A stretch of DNA of 64,000 bases from Pseudomonas sp. S30 (GTDB lineage Bacteria; Pseudomonadota; Gammaproteobacteria; Pseudomonadales; Pseudomonadaceae): assembly GCF_016518545.1 (NCBI RefSeq), contig NZ_JACVTO010000012.1, positions 62,001 to 126,000 of the forward strand, read 5' to 3'. The notes beneath the pieces were generated by a model. The model saw only the letters and a program-made list of their open reading frames with translations. It ran no database searches and was not told the origin of the DNA. The position numbers and the translations under genes were made by a program. Shown here in pieces: positions 27,181-36,287 of the stretch (the first letter of the stretch is position 1; every line of letters begins with the position of its first letter).

Positions 27181-28242
27181 TCAAGTGAGCACCGTTTCTC
27201 GTTTCAGCAACGCGCGTTTGCGCTCCACGCCCCAGCGATAGCCACTCAGATCCCCATCCCGGCGAACCACGCGGTGGCAGGGAATGGCCACGGCTATGCG
27301 GTTGGCCGCGCAGGCCGCGGCCACGGCGCGCACGGCCTTGGGCGCGCCGATGCGCTCGGCGATGTCCGAATAGCTCACCCGACTACCGGCCGGTACCTCG
27401 CGCAGGGCCTGCCACACCCGCTCCTGAAAGACCGTGCCCTGCACGTCCAGCGGCAGGTTCAGGCCCAGCGCCGGGGCTTCGACGAAGCCGATCACCTGCG
27501 CGACCAGGCGCTCGAAGTCGTCATCGCCGCCAACCAGCTCGGCCTTGGGAAACAGGTCCTGAAGGTGTTCGAGCAGCGCCTGGGGGTCGTCGTCCAAGAG
27601 GATCGCGCAGATACCGCGTGCGCTCTGCGCCACCAGGATCGCGCCCAGCGAGCACTGGGCCAGGGCGAAGCGGATGCGGATGCCGGCACCGCCTGCGCGG
27701 TAATCCCGGGCGCGCATGCCCAGGCGCTGGTCGGCATCGGCGTAGAAGCGGCTGTTGGAGTTGAAGCCGGCGTCGAAGATCGCTTCGGTGATGCTGGCGC
27801 CCTGCTCCAGGCCATCTCGCAGGCGTCGGGCACGGAACGCCGAGGCGTAGGCTTTTGGGGTGAGACCGGTTTCGGCCTTGAACAGCCGGTGCAGGTGGTA
27901 GGGGCTCACGCTCAGCCGTTCGGCCAATTGGGCCAACGGCACGGCCTCGTCGCCGGCCTCGATCAGGCGACAGGCACGGGTCACCAGGGCGCTGCGCTGC
28001 GCCTGCGGATCGCGGCGCGGCGTCGAGCAGCGCTTGCAGGGCCGGTAGCCGGCGGCCTGGGCCGCTGCGGCGGCGTCGAAGAACTCGACGTGCTCGCGCT
28101 TGGGCAACCGCGCGCGGCAGCCGGGGTGGCAGTGGATGCCGGTGGTGCGCACGGCGTAGACAAAGTGACCGACAGCCGCGGAGTCACGGGCCTGGACGGC
28201 CTGCCAGCGCTGGTCATCGGTGCGGTAGGAGGTGGCGGACAT
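27181..28242 (-). CDS. ada: Ada: methylphosphotriester repair, AraC-type activator and O6-methylguanine methyltransferase
   Basis: 353 aa. Three parts: N-terminal zinc domain with Cys38, Cys42, Cys69 and Cys72 (GIHCHPGC...YRPCKRC), where Cys38 accepts methyl groups and switches the protein into an activator; AraC helix-turn-helix (about 95-175); C-terminal methyltransferase with acceptor Cys in PCHRV (about 321-325). It lies downstream of alkA in the same direction, so both probably form the adaptive response to alkylation. Start chosen at MSATSYRTDD; 28269 is an alternative. Confidence 0.94.
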   Translation of the reverse strand: MSATSYRTDDQRWQAVQARDSAAVGHFVYAVRTTGIHCHPGCRARLPKREHVEFFDAAAAAQAAGYRPCKRCSTPRRDPQAQRSALVTRACRLIEAGDEAVPLAQLAERLSVSPYHLHRLFKAETGLTPKAYASAFRARRLRDGLEQGASITEAIFDAGFNSNSRFYADADQRLGMRARDYRAGGAGIRIRFALAQCSLGAILVAQSARGICAILLDDDPQALLEHLQDLFPKAELVGGDDDFERLVAQVIGFVEAPALGLNLPLDVQGTVFQERVWQALREVPAGSRVSYSDIAERIGAPKAVRAVAAACAANRIAVAIPCHRVVRRDGDLSGYRWGVERKRALLKRETVLT

Positions 28243-28332
28243 GCTCGAAGCCTCGTTCGGGGTCGGCAATCAAGGTGACAGGTTATCCACGTGCGGGCTC
28301 TCCGCTTCTTGCGCGGTTATTCGCCACGGGAT

Positions 28333-28959
28333 TCAGGCGCGCCACAGATACCAGGCCGCCAGGGTGCGGTAGGGGCTCCAGGCCTCTCCCAGCACGCGCA
28401 ACCGGGCAGGCGTGGGCGCCACTTCCAGCCCTTTCAGTCGACGGTAGCCCTCGCGCACGCCAAAGTCATCCACCGGCAGGATATCCACTCGCGCCAGGCT
28501 GTAGATCAGCAGCATCTCCACCGTCCAGCGACCCACCCCCGGCAGCGTCACCAGGCGCTGTACCAGCGCCTCGTCGTCCATCGCCAGTGCAGCCTCCAGC
28601 CCCGGCACCTGGCCGTCCAGACGCGCCTGGGCGATGGCCTGCACGCTGCTCAGCTTGCGCGCCGACAGGCCGCAGTCGCGCAGGGCCTGCGGCGCGGTCG
28701 CGAGCAGTTGCTCGGGCGTAGGAAACGCCTGCCCGGGGTACAGTGCCAGCACCCGCCCGAGAATCGCTTCGGCGGCCCTGGCATGCAATTGCTGATAGGC
28801 CACGGCACGCACCAGCGCCTCGAACGGCTCGCGGTGCATCTTGGCCTGGTGCAGGCAGGGCCCGACGGTGGCGATGAGCCGCGCCCAGTCCGGGTCCAGG
28901 GCGCTGAGCGCGCTACGCCCCGCTTCGAGGGTGGCGGGCGTGAGATCGGCAGGGGTCAT
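28333..28959 (-). CDS. alkA: DNA-3-methyladenine glycosylase II (AlkA-type)
   Basis: 208 aa HhH-GPD glycosylase. Helix-hairpin-helix LVTLPGVGRWTVEMLLIYSL followed by the catalytic Asp in DILPVDDFGVREGYR; N-terminal KMHREPFEALVRAVAYQQLHARAAEAI is the family signature. Shorter than E. coli AlkA (282 aa), missing the N-terminal extra domain, as usual in Pseudomonas. Removes alkylated purines; about 90 bp before ada. Confidence 0.93.
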   Translation of the reverse strand: MTPADLTPATLEAGRSALSALDPDWARLIATVGPCLHQAKMHREPFEALVRAVAYQQLHARAAEAILGRVLALYPGQAFPTPEQLLATAPQALRDCGLSARKLSSVQAIAQARLDGQVPGLEAALAMDDEALVQRLVTLPGVGRWTVEMLLIYSLARVDILPVDDFGVREGYRRLKGLEVAPTPARLRVLGEAWSPYRTLAAWYLWRA

Positions 28960-29078
28960 GGAGTCACCGAGAGCCTGGATGCAAAACGGCCATGGTAGAC
29001 CAATCGCCGGTCCGGGTATCCCCGAAAGCTGCGCCGCTAATTACCGATTCGGCATTGCTGACGGTGCCATCGGCGCAT

Positions 29079-29100
29079 AGAATTGAGAACCATTAACAAT
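29079..29100. promoter_or_regulatory. Fur-like box before the FecI gene
   Basis: TTGAGAACCATTAACAAT matches the 5'-half and most of the 3'-half of the Fur consensus. Iron repression of the sigma factor gene is expected. Confidence 0.55.
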
Positions 29101-29138
29101 CGCGCCTACCCTCCCCCGCCCTCCAGGACCGCCGCCAG

Positions 29139-29654
29139 ATGCCGCGTAACGACACGTTCGAGCCTGCCGAAATCGGCCAGCTCTACAACAGCCACCATGC
29201 CTGGCTGCGCGGCTGGCTGTGGGCGCGGGTCGGCTGCCGCGAGCATGCCGCCGACCTTGCGCAGGACACCTTCGTGCGCCTGCTGCGGGCCCGCGATGTG
29301 TCGCCGCTGAAGGAGCCGCGCGCCTACCTGAGCAGCATTGCCCGGGGCCTGATGATCGATCAGTTCCGCCGCCGAGCCCTGGAACGCGCTTACCAGCAGA
29401 GCCTGGCGGATCTGCCAGAACGCGAAGCGCCGAGCGAAGAGCAGCGCTTGCTGATCCTCGATACCCTGGAGCGGCTGGATCGCGCCCTGCACCAGCTCAG
29501 GCCGCGCGCGCGCGAAGCCTTCCTGCTGGCCCAGCTCGACGGCCTGAGCCTGGCGCGCATCGCCGAGCGCCTGGAGGTCTCGCGGGTCACGGTCGAGCGC
29601 GACCTGGCCAAGGCCCTGGCCGCCTGCTATCGCGTGCACTATGCCGAGTGCTGA
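29139..29654 (+). CDS. FecI-type ECF (iron-starvation) sigma factor
   Basis: 171 aa. Sigma region 2 (IGQLYNSHHAWLRGWLWARVGCREHAADLAQDTFVRLL) and region 4 (LRPRAREAFLLAQLDGLSLARIAERLEVSRVTVERDLAKAL). Directs RNA polymerase to the receptor promoter when the receptor senses its siderophore and FecR relays the signal. Its 3' end overlaps the FecR gene by 14 nt. Confidence 0.94.
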   Translation: MPRNDTFEPAEIGQLYNSHHAWLRGWLWARVGCREHAADLAQDTFVRLLRARDVSPLKEPRAYLSSIARGLMIDQFRRRALERAYQQSLADLPEREAPSEEQRLLILDTLERLDRALHQLRPRAREAFLLAQLDGLSLARIAERLEVSRVTVERDLAKALAACYRVHYAEC

Positions 29655-30597
29655 GCCCACGCCGGCCCAGTCCCAGGTGGACGAAGCCATCGCCTGGCTG
29701 GTGCGCCTGCGCTTCGACGAACCGAACCCGCAGCGCGAGCGCCAGTTCCAGTGCTGGCTGGCCGAACATCCGCACAATACCCTGGCCTGGCAGCGGGTCA
29801 GTTCACTGGGCGACTCGCTGGCTGGGCTGCCTGGCGCCTTGAGCCGTCGCACGCTGGAAAACACACGGCGCCAGCGGCTCGGGCGTCGCGATACTCTCAA
29901 GCTGCTGGCCGGGCTGGCCGTGGGCACCGGGGCGGCCTGGACCCTGCGCGAGCCCTTGGGCCTGCCGGCGCTGATGGCCGACAGCCGCACCGCCACCGGT
30001 GAGCGCCGCGACCTGCGGGGCAGCGATGGCAGCCAGTTGCAGCTCAACACCGCCAGTGCCATCGACCTGCGCTACAGCGCCAGCCAACGCCTGCTGAACC
30101 TGATCCGTGGCGAGGTGAGCCTGGCGAGCAACCCGAACGACAACCGGCCGTTCCATATCCGCACGCGCATTGCCCAGTTCAGCACCCGCGATGGCCACCT
30201 CGTGCTCCGCGAGAACGAGGCAGGCCTGCTGCTGGCGGTGCGCCGTGGCGAGGTCCAGCTGGCGGGCCCATCGGCGCCTTCCCGGCGCATCGGAGCGGGC
30301 GAGGTGCTGCAGTTCGACGCCACCGGCCACGCTGAGCCGGTTCGCCTGGCGGCCGACCCCTGGGGCTGGACCGACGGCGTGCTGAGCGTGCAGCGCATGC
30401 CGCTGGGCGCGTTCCTGGCGGAGTTGTCGCGCTATCGGACCGGCATCCTGCGCTGCGCGCCCCAGGTCGCCGACCTCCAGGTATCGGGCACCTATCAGCT
30501 GGACGATACCGAGCAGATCCTGCGTCTGCTCGCTACCACCCTGCCGGTGCGTGTCAGCTATCGGACGCGCTACTGGGTGTCGGTCGAAACGGCTTGA
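29641..30597 (+). CDS. FecR-family anti-sigma/transmembrane regulator
   Basis: 318 aa. N-terminal DUF4880 cytoplasmic segment (VDEAIAWLVRLRFDEPNPQRERQFQCWLAEHPHNTLAWQRV), one membrane helix (LKLLAGLAVGTGAAWTL, about 86-102), periplasmic FecR domain (ERRDLRGSDGSQLQLNTASAIDLRYSA) and a C-terminal STN-interacting part. Senses the receptor's signalling domain in the periplasm and controls the adjacent sigma factor. Second gene of the signalling operon. Confidence 0.93.
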   Translation: MPSAEPTPAQSQVDEAIAWLVRLRFDEPNPQRERQFQCWLAEHPHNTLAWQRVSSLGDSLAGLPGALSRRTLENTRRQRLGRRDTLKLLAGLAVGTGAAWTLREPLGLPALMADSRTATGERRDLRGSDGSQLQLNTASAIDLRYSASQRLLNLIRGEVSLASNPNDNRPFHIRTRIAQFSTRDGHLVLRENEAGLLLAVRRGEVQLAGPSAPSRRIGAGEVLQFDATGHAEPVRLAADPWGWTDGVLSVQRMPLGAFLAELSRYRTGILRCAPQVADLQVSGTYQLDDTEQILRLLATTLPVRVSYRTRYWVSVETA

Positions 30598-30615
30598 ACA
30601 GCGAGCCCTGAAATA

Positions 30616-30636
30616 AATGAGGGAGAATCTCATTCT
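30616..30636. promoter_or_regulatory. Fur-like box / receptor promoter region
   Basis: GAGAATCTCATTCTC-containing palindromic stretch, 60 bp before the TonB receptor start, in the 98-bp gap after FecR. Probably iron-controlled, in addition to the FecI-type sigma factor. Confidence 0.5.
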
Positions 30637-30695
30637 CGTCCGTCCTGTGTGAATTCAGCCTATTTACGGCTCTCGTTCACCGTCAGGAGCGCTTC

Positions 30696-33167
30696 ATGAT
30701 TCGCCCGTGTGCCCTTGCAACTACCGCACTGCGTCGTACCGTCCACGCCGCCGCCCTTGGCCTTGGCATGGCCGGCGGCGCCCTGTCACCGCAGGTCCTC
30801 GCAGCGCCGGCGGATCAGCGCCAGCCACTCACCTGGCGCGTGGCGCCCGGGCCACTGGCCCCTGCCCTGGAGCAGATGGCGCGCCAGGGCGGCCTGAACC
30901 TCTCGTTCGATGCCGCCAGTTTCAATGGCAAGACCACCGCAGGTGTGCAGGGCCAGTACGACAGCGCCCAGGCGCTGTCCATCCTGCTGCAGGGCAGCGG
31001 CGTGCAGGTTCAGCAACAGAGCGCCAACAGCTTCATCCTGATGCCGGCGATCGACGTCGGCAACGCCCTGGAGCTTGGCGCGACCAGCATCTCCAGCGAT
31101 CGACTGGGCGAAACCACCGAGGACACCGGCTCCTACACCACCGGCGCGGTGACCATCGGCAAGACCCCGCAGAGCATCCGCCGTACCCCGCAGTCGGTGA
31201 CGGTGGTCACCCGCCAGCGCCTGGACGACCAGCACATCACCAACCTCACCAACCTGCTCGAGCAGACCCCGGGGGTGGTGGTCAACCTGACCGACAGTGA
31301 GCGGGTGCAGTACTACTCGCGCGGCTACGCCATCGATGCCATCCAGTACGACGGCGCCACCGTGGTGCAGAGCAGCGGCGGCGGCTCGTTCATCCAGAGC
31401 GACGCGGCGATTCTCGACCGTGCCGAGATCCTGCGCGGCGCCACGGGCATGCTGCGCGGCTCGGGCAACCCCTCCGGCACGGTGAACCTGGTGCGCAAGC
31501 GCCCCACCTACGAGTACCAGGGCAGCGGCAGCGTCACCCTGGGCACCTGGGATTCGCAGCGCTATGTCGCCGATCTCTCCGGGCCGCTGACCGAGACCGG
31601 CAACGTGCGCGGACGGATCATCGCCGTGCACGACGACAAGGACCACTTCCAGCGCTCGCGCCAGGAGCGCAAGGACGTGCTGTACGGGGTGCTGGCGTTC
31701 GACCTGAACGACAGCACCACCCTCACCACCGGCCTGGAATGGACCCAGCTCGATGCCACCGGCGCCTGGGGCAACCTGCCCGCCGACTACGATGGCTCGC
31801 CACTGCCACTGGGACGGCGCACCTACCTGGGCGCCGACTGGAACCGCTGGAACCGCAGCAACCTGCAGAGCTTCGCCGAACTCGAACACCGCTTCGACAA
31901 CGACTGGAAGCTCAAGCTGATGGCCCAGCGTACCCACTTCCAGCTGGCCGACGACGGCTTCAAGCAAACCTACTTCACCCGCGCCACGGGCGACGCGAAC
32001 CCCACGCGCAACCCGTACCTGATGAGCTACCAGGTCACCGAGGGCGATGGCGGCGAGAGTGTGCAGAACAACCTGAGCGCCACCTTCAATGGACCTTTCG
32101 ACCTGCTCGGCCGGACCCATGACCTGATGCTCGGGGTGGAGCGCATTCGCAACGACTCCTACGCCTCGGCCACCAATTTCGTGCAGTCCGGCCTGTTCGA
32201 CATCCGTACCTGGGACCCCAAGACCAGCCTGCCCAACCCGGCCATCGACATCACCGCCCACCCTGTGCGCACCCGCACCACCCAGGAAGGCGCCTACGCC
32301 ACCTGGCGCATCTCGCTGGCCGATCCGCTGACGGCGATCATCGGCGCGCGCAGCAACTGGTACGACTACGAGCAGGAGAACAACACCCGCTCCAACGGCC
32401 GCTTCAGCGTCGACAACAAGGTGGTGCCCTACGCCGCGCTGATCTACGACCTGAACGACAATTTCAGCACCTACGCCAGCTACACCGAGATCTTCAACCC
32501 GCAGACCGCCACCAACGCCAGCGGCTCGGTGCTCGCGCCGGTCACCGGCGAAGCCTACGAGACCGGCATCAAGGGCGAGTTCTACGACGGCCGGCTCAAC
32601 GCCTCCCTGGCGCTGTTCCGCATCTATCAGGTCGGCAATCCCCTGGACGACATCAGCGGCCCCAACCCCTGCCCGCCGAACTACACCAGCGGCTATTGCA
32701 AGGTCGCCGCCGGAAAGAACCGTAGCCAGGGCTTCGAACTGGAGATTTCCGGCGAAGTGCTGCCGGGCTGGAACGTGTCGGGTGGCTATACCTACAACAG
32801 CACTGAGTACCTCAAGGACACCACCGGCAACGCCGGCAATGCCATTCGCACCACCGACCCCAAGCGCATGCTGCGCCTGTTCTCCAGCTATCGCCTGCCC
32901 GGCGAGTGGCAGGCCTGGACCGTAGGCGGCGGCGTGCAGGCGCAGAGCGACATCTACAATCGCAGCGGCAACGCGGTGGCCAGCCAGTCCGGCTATGCGG
33001 TGTACAACGCGATGGTCAACTACCGCTTCAACGAGCAGTACTCGCTACAGGTCAACGCCAACAACCTGTTCGATCGCAAGTACTACCGCCAGGTGGCGCC
33101 GACTCCGACCGGCTACTACTGGGGCGATCCGCGCAATGTGTCGGTGACCTTGAGCGGGCGCTTCTGA
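30696..33167 (+). CDS. TonB-dependent siderophore receptor with signalling domain
   Basis: 823 aa outer-membrane receptor. Signal peptide with long N-region (about 1-38, ending VLAAPA), STN signalling domain (about 45-110; LEQMARQGGLNLSFDAASFNGKTTAGVQGQYD), plug (about 150-265; RRTPQSVTVVTRQRLDDQHITNLTNLLEQTPGVVV), then a 22-strand barrel ending VSVTLSGRF. The STN domain marks a transducer that signals to the FecR/FecI pair just upstream. FpvA/FhuE/FoxA-like; probably a hydroxamate-type xenosiderophore, but the ligand cannot be read from sequence. Confidence 0.93.
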   Translation: MIRPCALATTALRRTVHAAALGLGMAGGALSPQVLAAPADQRQPLTWRVAPGPLAPALEQMARQGGLNLSFDAASFNGKTTAGVQGQYDSAQALSILLQGSGVQVQQQSANSFILMPAIDVGNALELGATSISSDRLGETTEDTGSYTTGAVTIGKTPQSIRRTPQSVTVVTRQRLDDQHITNLTNLLEQTPGVVVNLTDSERVQYYSRGYAIDAIQYDGATVVQSSGGGSFIQSDAAILDRAEILRGATGMLRGSGNPSGTVNLVRKRPTYEYQGSGSVTLGTWDSQRYVADLSGPLTETGNVRGRIIAVHDDKDHFQRSRQERKDVLYGVLAFDLNDSTTLTTGLEWTQLDATGAWGNLPADYDGSPLPLGRRTYLGADWNRWNRSNLQSFAELEHRFDNDWKLKLMAQRTHFQLADDGFKQTYFTRATGDANPTRNPYLMSYQVTEGDGGESVQNNLSATFNGPFDLLGRTHDLMLGVERIRNDSYASATNFVQSGLFDIRTWDPKTSLPNPAIDITAHPVRTRTTQEGAYATWRISLADPLTAIIGARSNWYDYEQENNTRSNGRFSVDNKVVPYAALIYDLNDNFSTYASYTEIFNPQTATNASGSVLAPVTGEAYETGIKGEFYDGRLNASLALFRIYQVGNPLDDISGPNPCPPNYTSGYCKVAAGKNRSQGFELEISGEVLPGWNVSGGYTYNSTEYLKDTTGNAGNAIRTTDPKRMLRLFSSYRLPGEWQAWTVGGGVQAQSDIYNRSGNAVASQSGYAVYNAMVNYRFNEQYSLQVNANNLFDRKYYRQVAPTPTGYYWGDPRNVSVTLSGRF

Positions 33168-33181
33168 CCTGCGGGGCATGA

Positions 33182-33223
33182 GCCGGCCTCTTCGCGGTTG
33201 AACGCAGCGGCGAAGCGGCCGGC
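33182..33223. terminator. Bidirectional hairpin between converging genes
   Basis: Arms 33182-33195 and 33210-33223 pair with a 2-base mismatch (GCCGGC..CTTCGC/GCGAAG..GCCGGC). It lies between the receptor and the MFS gene transcribed towards it. Confidence 0.6.
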
Positions 33224-33230
33224 CAGGCGC

Positions 33231-34391
33231 TCAGTCGCCCGTCACCCGCAGCCTGCCCACCCGGCGCCAGGCCTGCCGGGCGAAGCAGACGAACAGCCCG
33301 GCCATCAGCGCCAACGCCATTGGCAGGCCGTGGGGCGCCACGTCCATCGCGGCGCCGCTGACCAGCGGCCCGACCAGGCTACCGGCGCCCCACAGCAGCC
33401 CGACGCTGGCGTTGGCGGTCACCAGGTCGCGGCCCCTGAAGCGCTGGCCAATGAGCACCAGCGCCAGGGTATAGATCCCACCCGCCACAGCGCCGAGCAG
33501 CACCAGCAGCGGCCACAGCAACCAGGTGAGGTCCAGCAGCCAAGGCAAGGCGATGCCAATGGCCATCGCCACCAGCCCGCAGGCCAGGTGCAGCCCGGTG
33601 CGTTCGACCCGGTCGGCCAACCAGCCCAACGGCAGCTGGAACAGCATGTCGCCGGCGAACACCACGGTCACCATCAGCGCCGCCACGCTCACGGCGAAGC
33701 CATGGCTGCTGGCGTACACCGGCAGCAGCGACAGCACCACGGCATCGAAGAACGAGAAGAACAGCACGGCCACGCACAGCGCCGGGGCCACGCGGAAGAA
33801 GCCTGCCAGGGTGAAGCTGCGCGCGTCGGCGTCGTCATGCTCGACGCGGTCGGCGGGCACGGTGAACACGATGCACAGCAGCGCCAGGCCATAGCAGGCG
33901 GTGACCACGCCGGTGATCCACGGGCTGTCGGCGCCGACCAGCGCCAGCAGCGCCGGGCCCAGCACCTGAAAGCCGGTGAAGCTGGTGGCGTACAGGGCCA
34001 TGATCTTGCCGCGATTGTGCTCCGGGCACAGGGCGTTGACCCACGACTCGCCGAGAATGATCGCGATGCCCATGCCGACACCCAGCGCCAGACGCAACAG
34101 CGCCAGCAGCCACAGGCGCTCGAAGGCACTGTCCAGCAGGCCGATGCTCAGGGCGCAGAGGCTGAAGCACAGCAGGTACAGGGCACGGCGGGTAAACCAG
34201 CGGCAGCAGGCATCGACCATGAACGCCGACAGCATCATGCCGGCCGCAGGGATGGCCGAGACGATGCCGATTTCCAGAGTGCCAGCCCCGGCCTGGTGCA
34301 ATCGCAACGACACCAGCGGCAGGCTGGCCCCCAGGCTGAAACCCACGACCGACACGGCGAACAACAGGCCCGCCAGCAAACGCATGTTCAT
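33231..34391 (-). CDS. MFS transporter (YcaD/UMF2-like)
   Basis: 386 aa, 12 predicted membrane segments. LLAGLLFAVSVVGFSLGASLPLVSLRL at the start and GVGMGIAIILGESWVNALCPEHNRGKIMALYATSF match the YcaD-like group of major facilitators. Substrate unknown. Start chosen at MNMRLLAGLL; an upstream extension lacks hydrophobic character. Confidence 0.82.
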   Translation of the reverse strand: MNMRLLAGLLFAVSVVGFSLGASLPLVSLRLHQAGAGTLEIGIVSAIPAAGMMLSAFMVDACCRWFTRRALYLLCFSLCALSIGLLDSAFERLWLLALLRLALGVGMGIAIILGESWVNALCPEHNRGKIMALYATSFTGFQVLGPALLALVGADSPWITGVVTACYGLALLCIVFTVPADRVEHDDADARSFTLAGFFRVAPALCVAVLFFSFFDAVVLSLLPVYASSHGFAVSVAALMVTVVFAGDMLFQLPLGWLADRVERTGLHLACGLVAMAIGIALPWLLDLTWLLWPLLVLLGAVAGGIYTLALVLIGQRFRGRDLVTANASVGLLWGAGSLVGPLVSGAAMDVAPHGLPMALALMAGLFVCFARQAWRRVGRLRVTGD

Positions 34392-34874
34392 CGATGACTC
34401 CAACGCTCGAAAGATCGACAGGCGCGAACGCCCGATGCCACGCCGGCACGGCGCAGCACACACAGACTTGAATCAGTGCGAGGTGGAGTGTGGCGAGAAG
34501 GTGAAGGCGAACAGCACGCTGCGCCTGCGCTCGAGCACCGTGTCGCTCGGCCACGGGCGGCGCGCTGTCGGGGCGACAGTGCAGCGCGGGTGGAGAACAT
34601 GGCAGGTGCGACGCATGGCGTGATTCGCTGACCTAGAGTGAGGGAGGCTGGACTGTAGTGTGGTGTATCACAAGTAAACGCTGTAAATGCCGGCGCTTTT
34701 CATGCTCATGCGGCGTTGCCGCTCCTCGCCGTAGCTGGGCTACGACTCGTCGCGGCGCCTTGCCTGAGCATGAAAATCACTCGGCCTTGATCAGCGTTAC
34801 TTGTGAAACACCACACTAGGCCAGGGCCGCGCGCGCCGTCAACCACCGCGCCACCGCCCTGCCCCCTCTGCCGA
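34392..34874. other. Gap holding the MITE-like element
   Basis: Between two minus-strand MFS genes. 34392-34655 shows no gene or clear site; 34656-34818 is the inverted-repeat element described separately. Confidence 0.6.
34656..34818. mobile_element. MITE-like inverted-repeat element (163 bp)
   Basis: Terminal inverted repeats of about 53 bp (34656-34709 with 34766-34818): both begin TAGTGTGGTGT(A/T)TCACAAGT and end TTTTCATGCTCA, with a few mismatches. The ends lie on TA, as for IS630/mariner-type insertions. The core (34710-34765) is GC-rich and itself palindromic (GCTCCTCGCCGTAGC...CTACGACTCGTCG). No coding capacity; a whole transcript would form one long hairpin. Confidence 0.6.
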
Positions 34875-36098
34875 TCAGCGCTTGCCGGTGGAAGGCAGGA
34901 ACACCGCCAGCAGCCCGAACAGCGGCAGGAACGAGCACAATCCGTAAACGTACTCGATGCCGCGCAGGTCGGCCAGATACCCCAGCAGCGCCGCGCCGAT
35001 GCCGCCGAAGCCGAACATCAGGCCGAAGAAGATGCCGGCGATCATGCCCACGTTGCCCGGCACCAGTTCCTGGGCGTACACCACGATGGCCGAGAACGCC
35101 GACGCCAGGATGAAGCCGATCACCAGGCTCAGCACGGTGGTCCAGAACAGGTCGGCGTAAGGCAGCGCCAGGGTGAAGGGCGCCACGCCGAGGATCGAGA
35201 ACCAGATCACCGCCTTGCGCCCGATGCGGTCGCCGATCGGCCCACCGAAGAACGTACCGGCCGCCACCGCGCCGAGGAACAGGAACAGGTGCAATTGCGA
35301 ACTGGCCACCGACAGGTCGAATTTCTCGATCAGGTAGAAGGTGAAGTAGCTGGTGAAGCTGGCCATGTAGAAGTACTTGGAGAACACCAGCAGCCCCAGT
35401 ACCACCAGTGCTGCCAGCACGCGCTGGCGTGACAGCCCGTGGCTGGCGACACCGCCCTTGCGCGCCTTGTACTGGTTCAGGTGATCCTTGTACCAACGCC
35501 GCAGGATCAGCGTCACGGCGAAGAAGAACAGCGCCGCCACGCCGAACCAGGCCACGTGGGTCTGGCCGAAGGGAATGACGATGGCCGCCGCCAGCAAAGG
35601 CCCGAAGGCGGAGCCGGCGTTGCCGCCGACCTGGAAGGTGGACTGCGCCAGACCGAAGCGGCCGCCAGAGGCCAAGCGAGCGATGCGCGAGGTTTCCGGG
35701 TGGAAGGTCGACGAGCCGATGCCCACCAGTGCCGAGGCCAGGAGGATCATCGGGAAACTGCCGACGAAGGCGAGCATCACGATGCCGACCAGGGTGCAGA
35801 GCGTGCCCAGGGGCAACAGGTTGGGCGTCGGGCGCTTGTCGGTGTAGAAGCCGACCCAGGGTTGCAGCAGCGAAGCGGTGACCTGGAAGGTCAAGGTGAT
35901 CAGGCCGATCTGGGCGAAGCTCAGGTCGTAGTTGGCCTTGAGCATGGGGTAGATCGCAGGCAGCACCGACTGGATCAGGTCGTTGATCAGGTGCGCCAGG
36001 GCGCAGAAGGTGATGATCCGCATCACCAGCGGACTGCTGCCGGAACTCGGCGCAGCGCTGGGAATCGCGGGGCTGGACGGGGTACTGCTGAGGGCCAT
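34875..36098 (-). CDS. fsr: Fosmidomycin-resistance-type MFS exporter (Fsr)
   Basis: 407 aa, 12 membrane segments. FCALAHLINDLIQSVLPAIYPMLKANYDLSFAQIGLITL, then FYTDKRPTP and GIGSSTFHPETSRIARLASGGRFGLAQSTFQVGGNAG, are the marks of Fsr. Exports fosmidomycin and related compounds in E. coli; the natural role is uncertain. Start at MALSSTPSSP; single gene, transcribed towards the MITE-like element. Confidence 0.88.
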   Translation of the reverse strand: MALSSTPSSPAIPSAAPSSGSSPLVMRIITFCALAHLINDLIQSVLPAIYPMLKANYDLSFAQIGLITLTFQVTASLLQPWVGFYTDKRPTPNLLPLGTLCTLVGIVMLAFVGSFPMILLASALVGIGSSTFHPETSRIARLASGGRFGLAQSTFQVGGNAGSAFGPLLAAAIVIPFGQTHVAWFGVAALFFFAVTLILRRWYKDHLNQYKARKGGVASHGLSRQRVLAALVVLGLLVFSKYFYMASFTSYFTFYLIEKFDLSVASSQLHLFLFLGAVAAGTFFGGPIGDRIGRKAVIWFSILGVAPFTLALPYADLFWTTVLSLVIGFILASAFSAIVVYAQELVPGNVGMIAGIFFGLMFGFGGIGAALLGYLADLRGIEYVYGLCSFLPLFGLLAVFLPSTGKR

Positions 36099-36205
36099 GG
36101 GCTCGACATCCGTGCGCGGGTTGGGCACCGATTATTAGAAACATCTGGACATGAAGCCACCCCTAATTCACTCGACGAGCGCCATCCATCCGAAGCGTAC
36201 TTGTA

Positions 36206-36225
36206 AATGGTTCTCACTATATTTA
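36206..36225. promoter_or_regulatory. Weak Fur-like box before orphan fecR
   Basis: AATGGTTCTCACTATATTT-type stretch, about 60 bp before the gene, imperfect match to the Fur consensus. Confidence 0.3.
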
Positions 36226-36287
36226 GCATCTCCAGCTCATTCACCGATCCCCGGACACCTCGTCCTCCTTCGTGAGCCGATTCCAGC

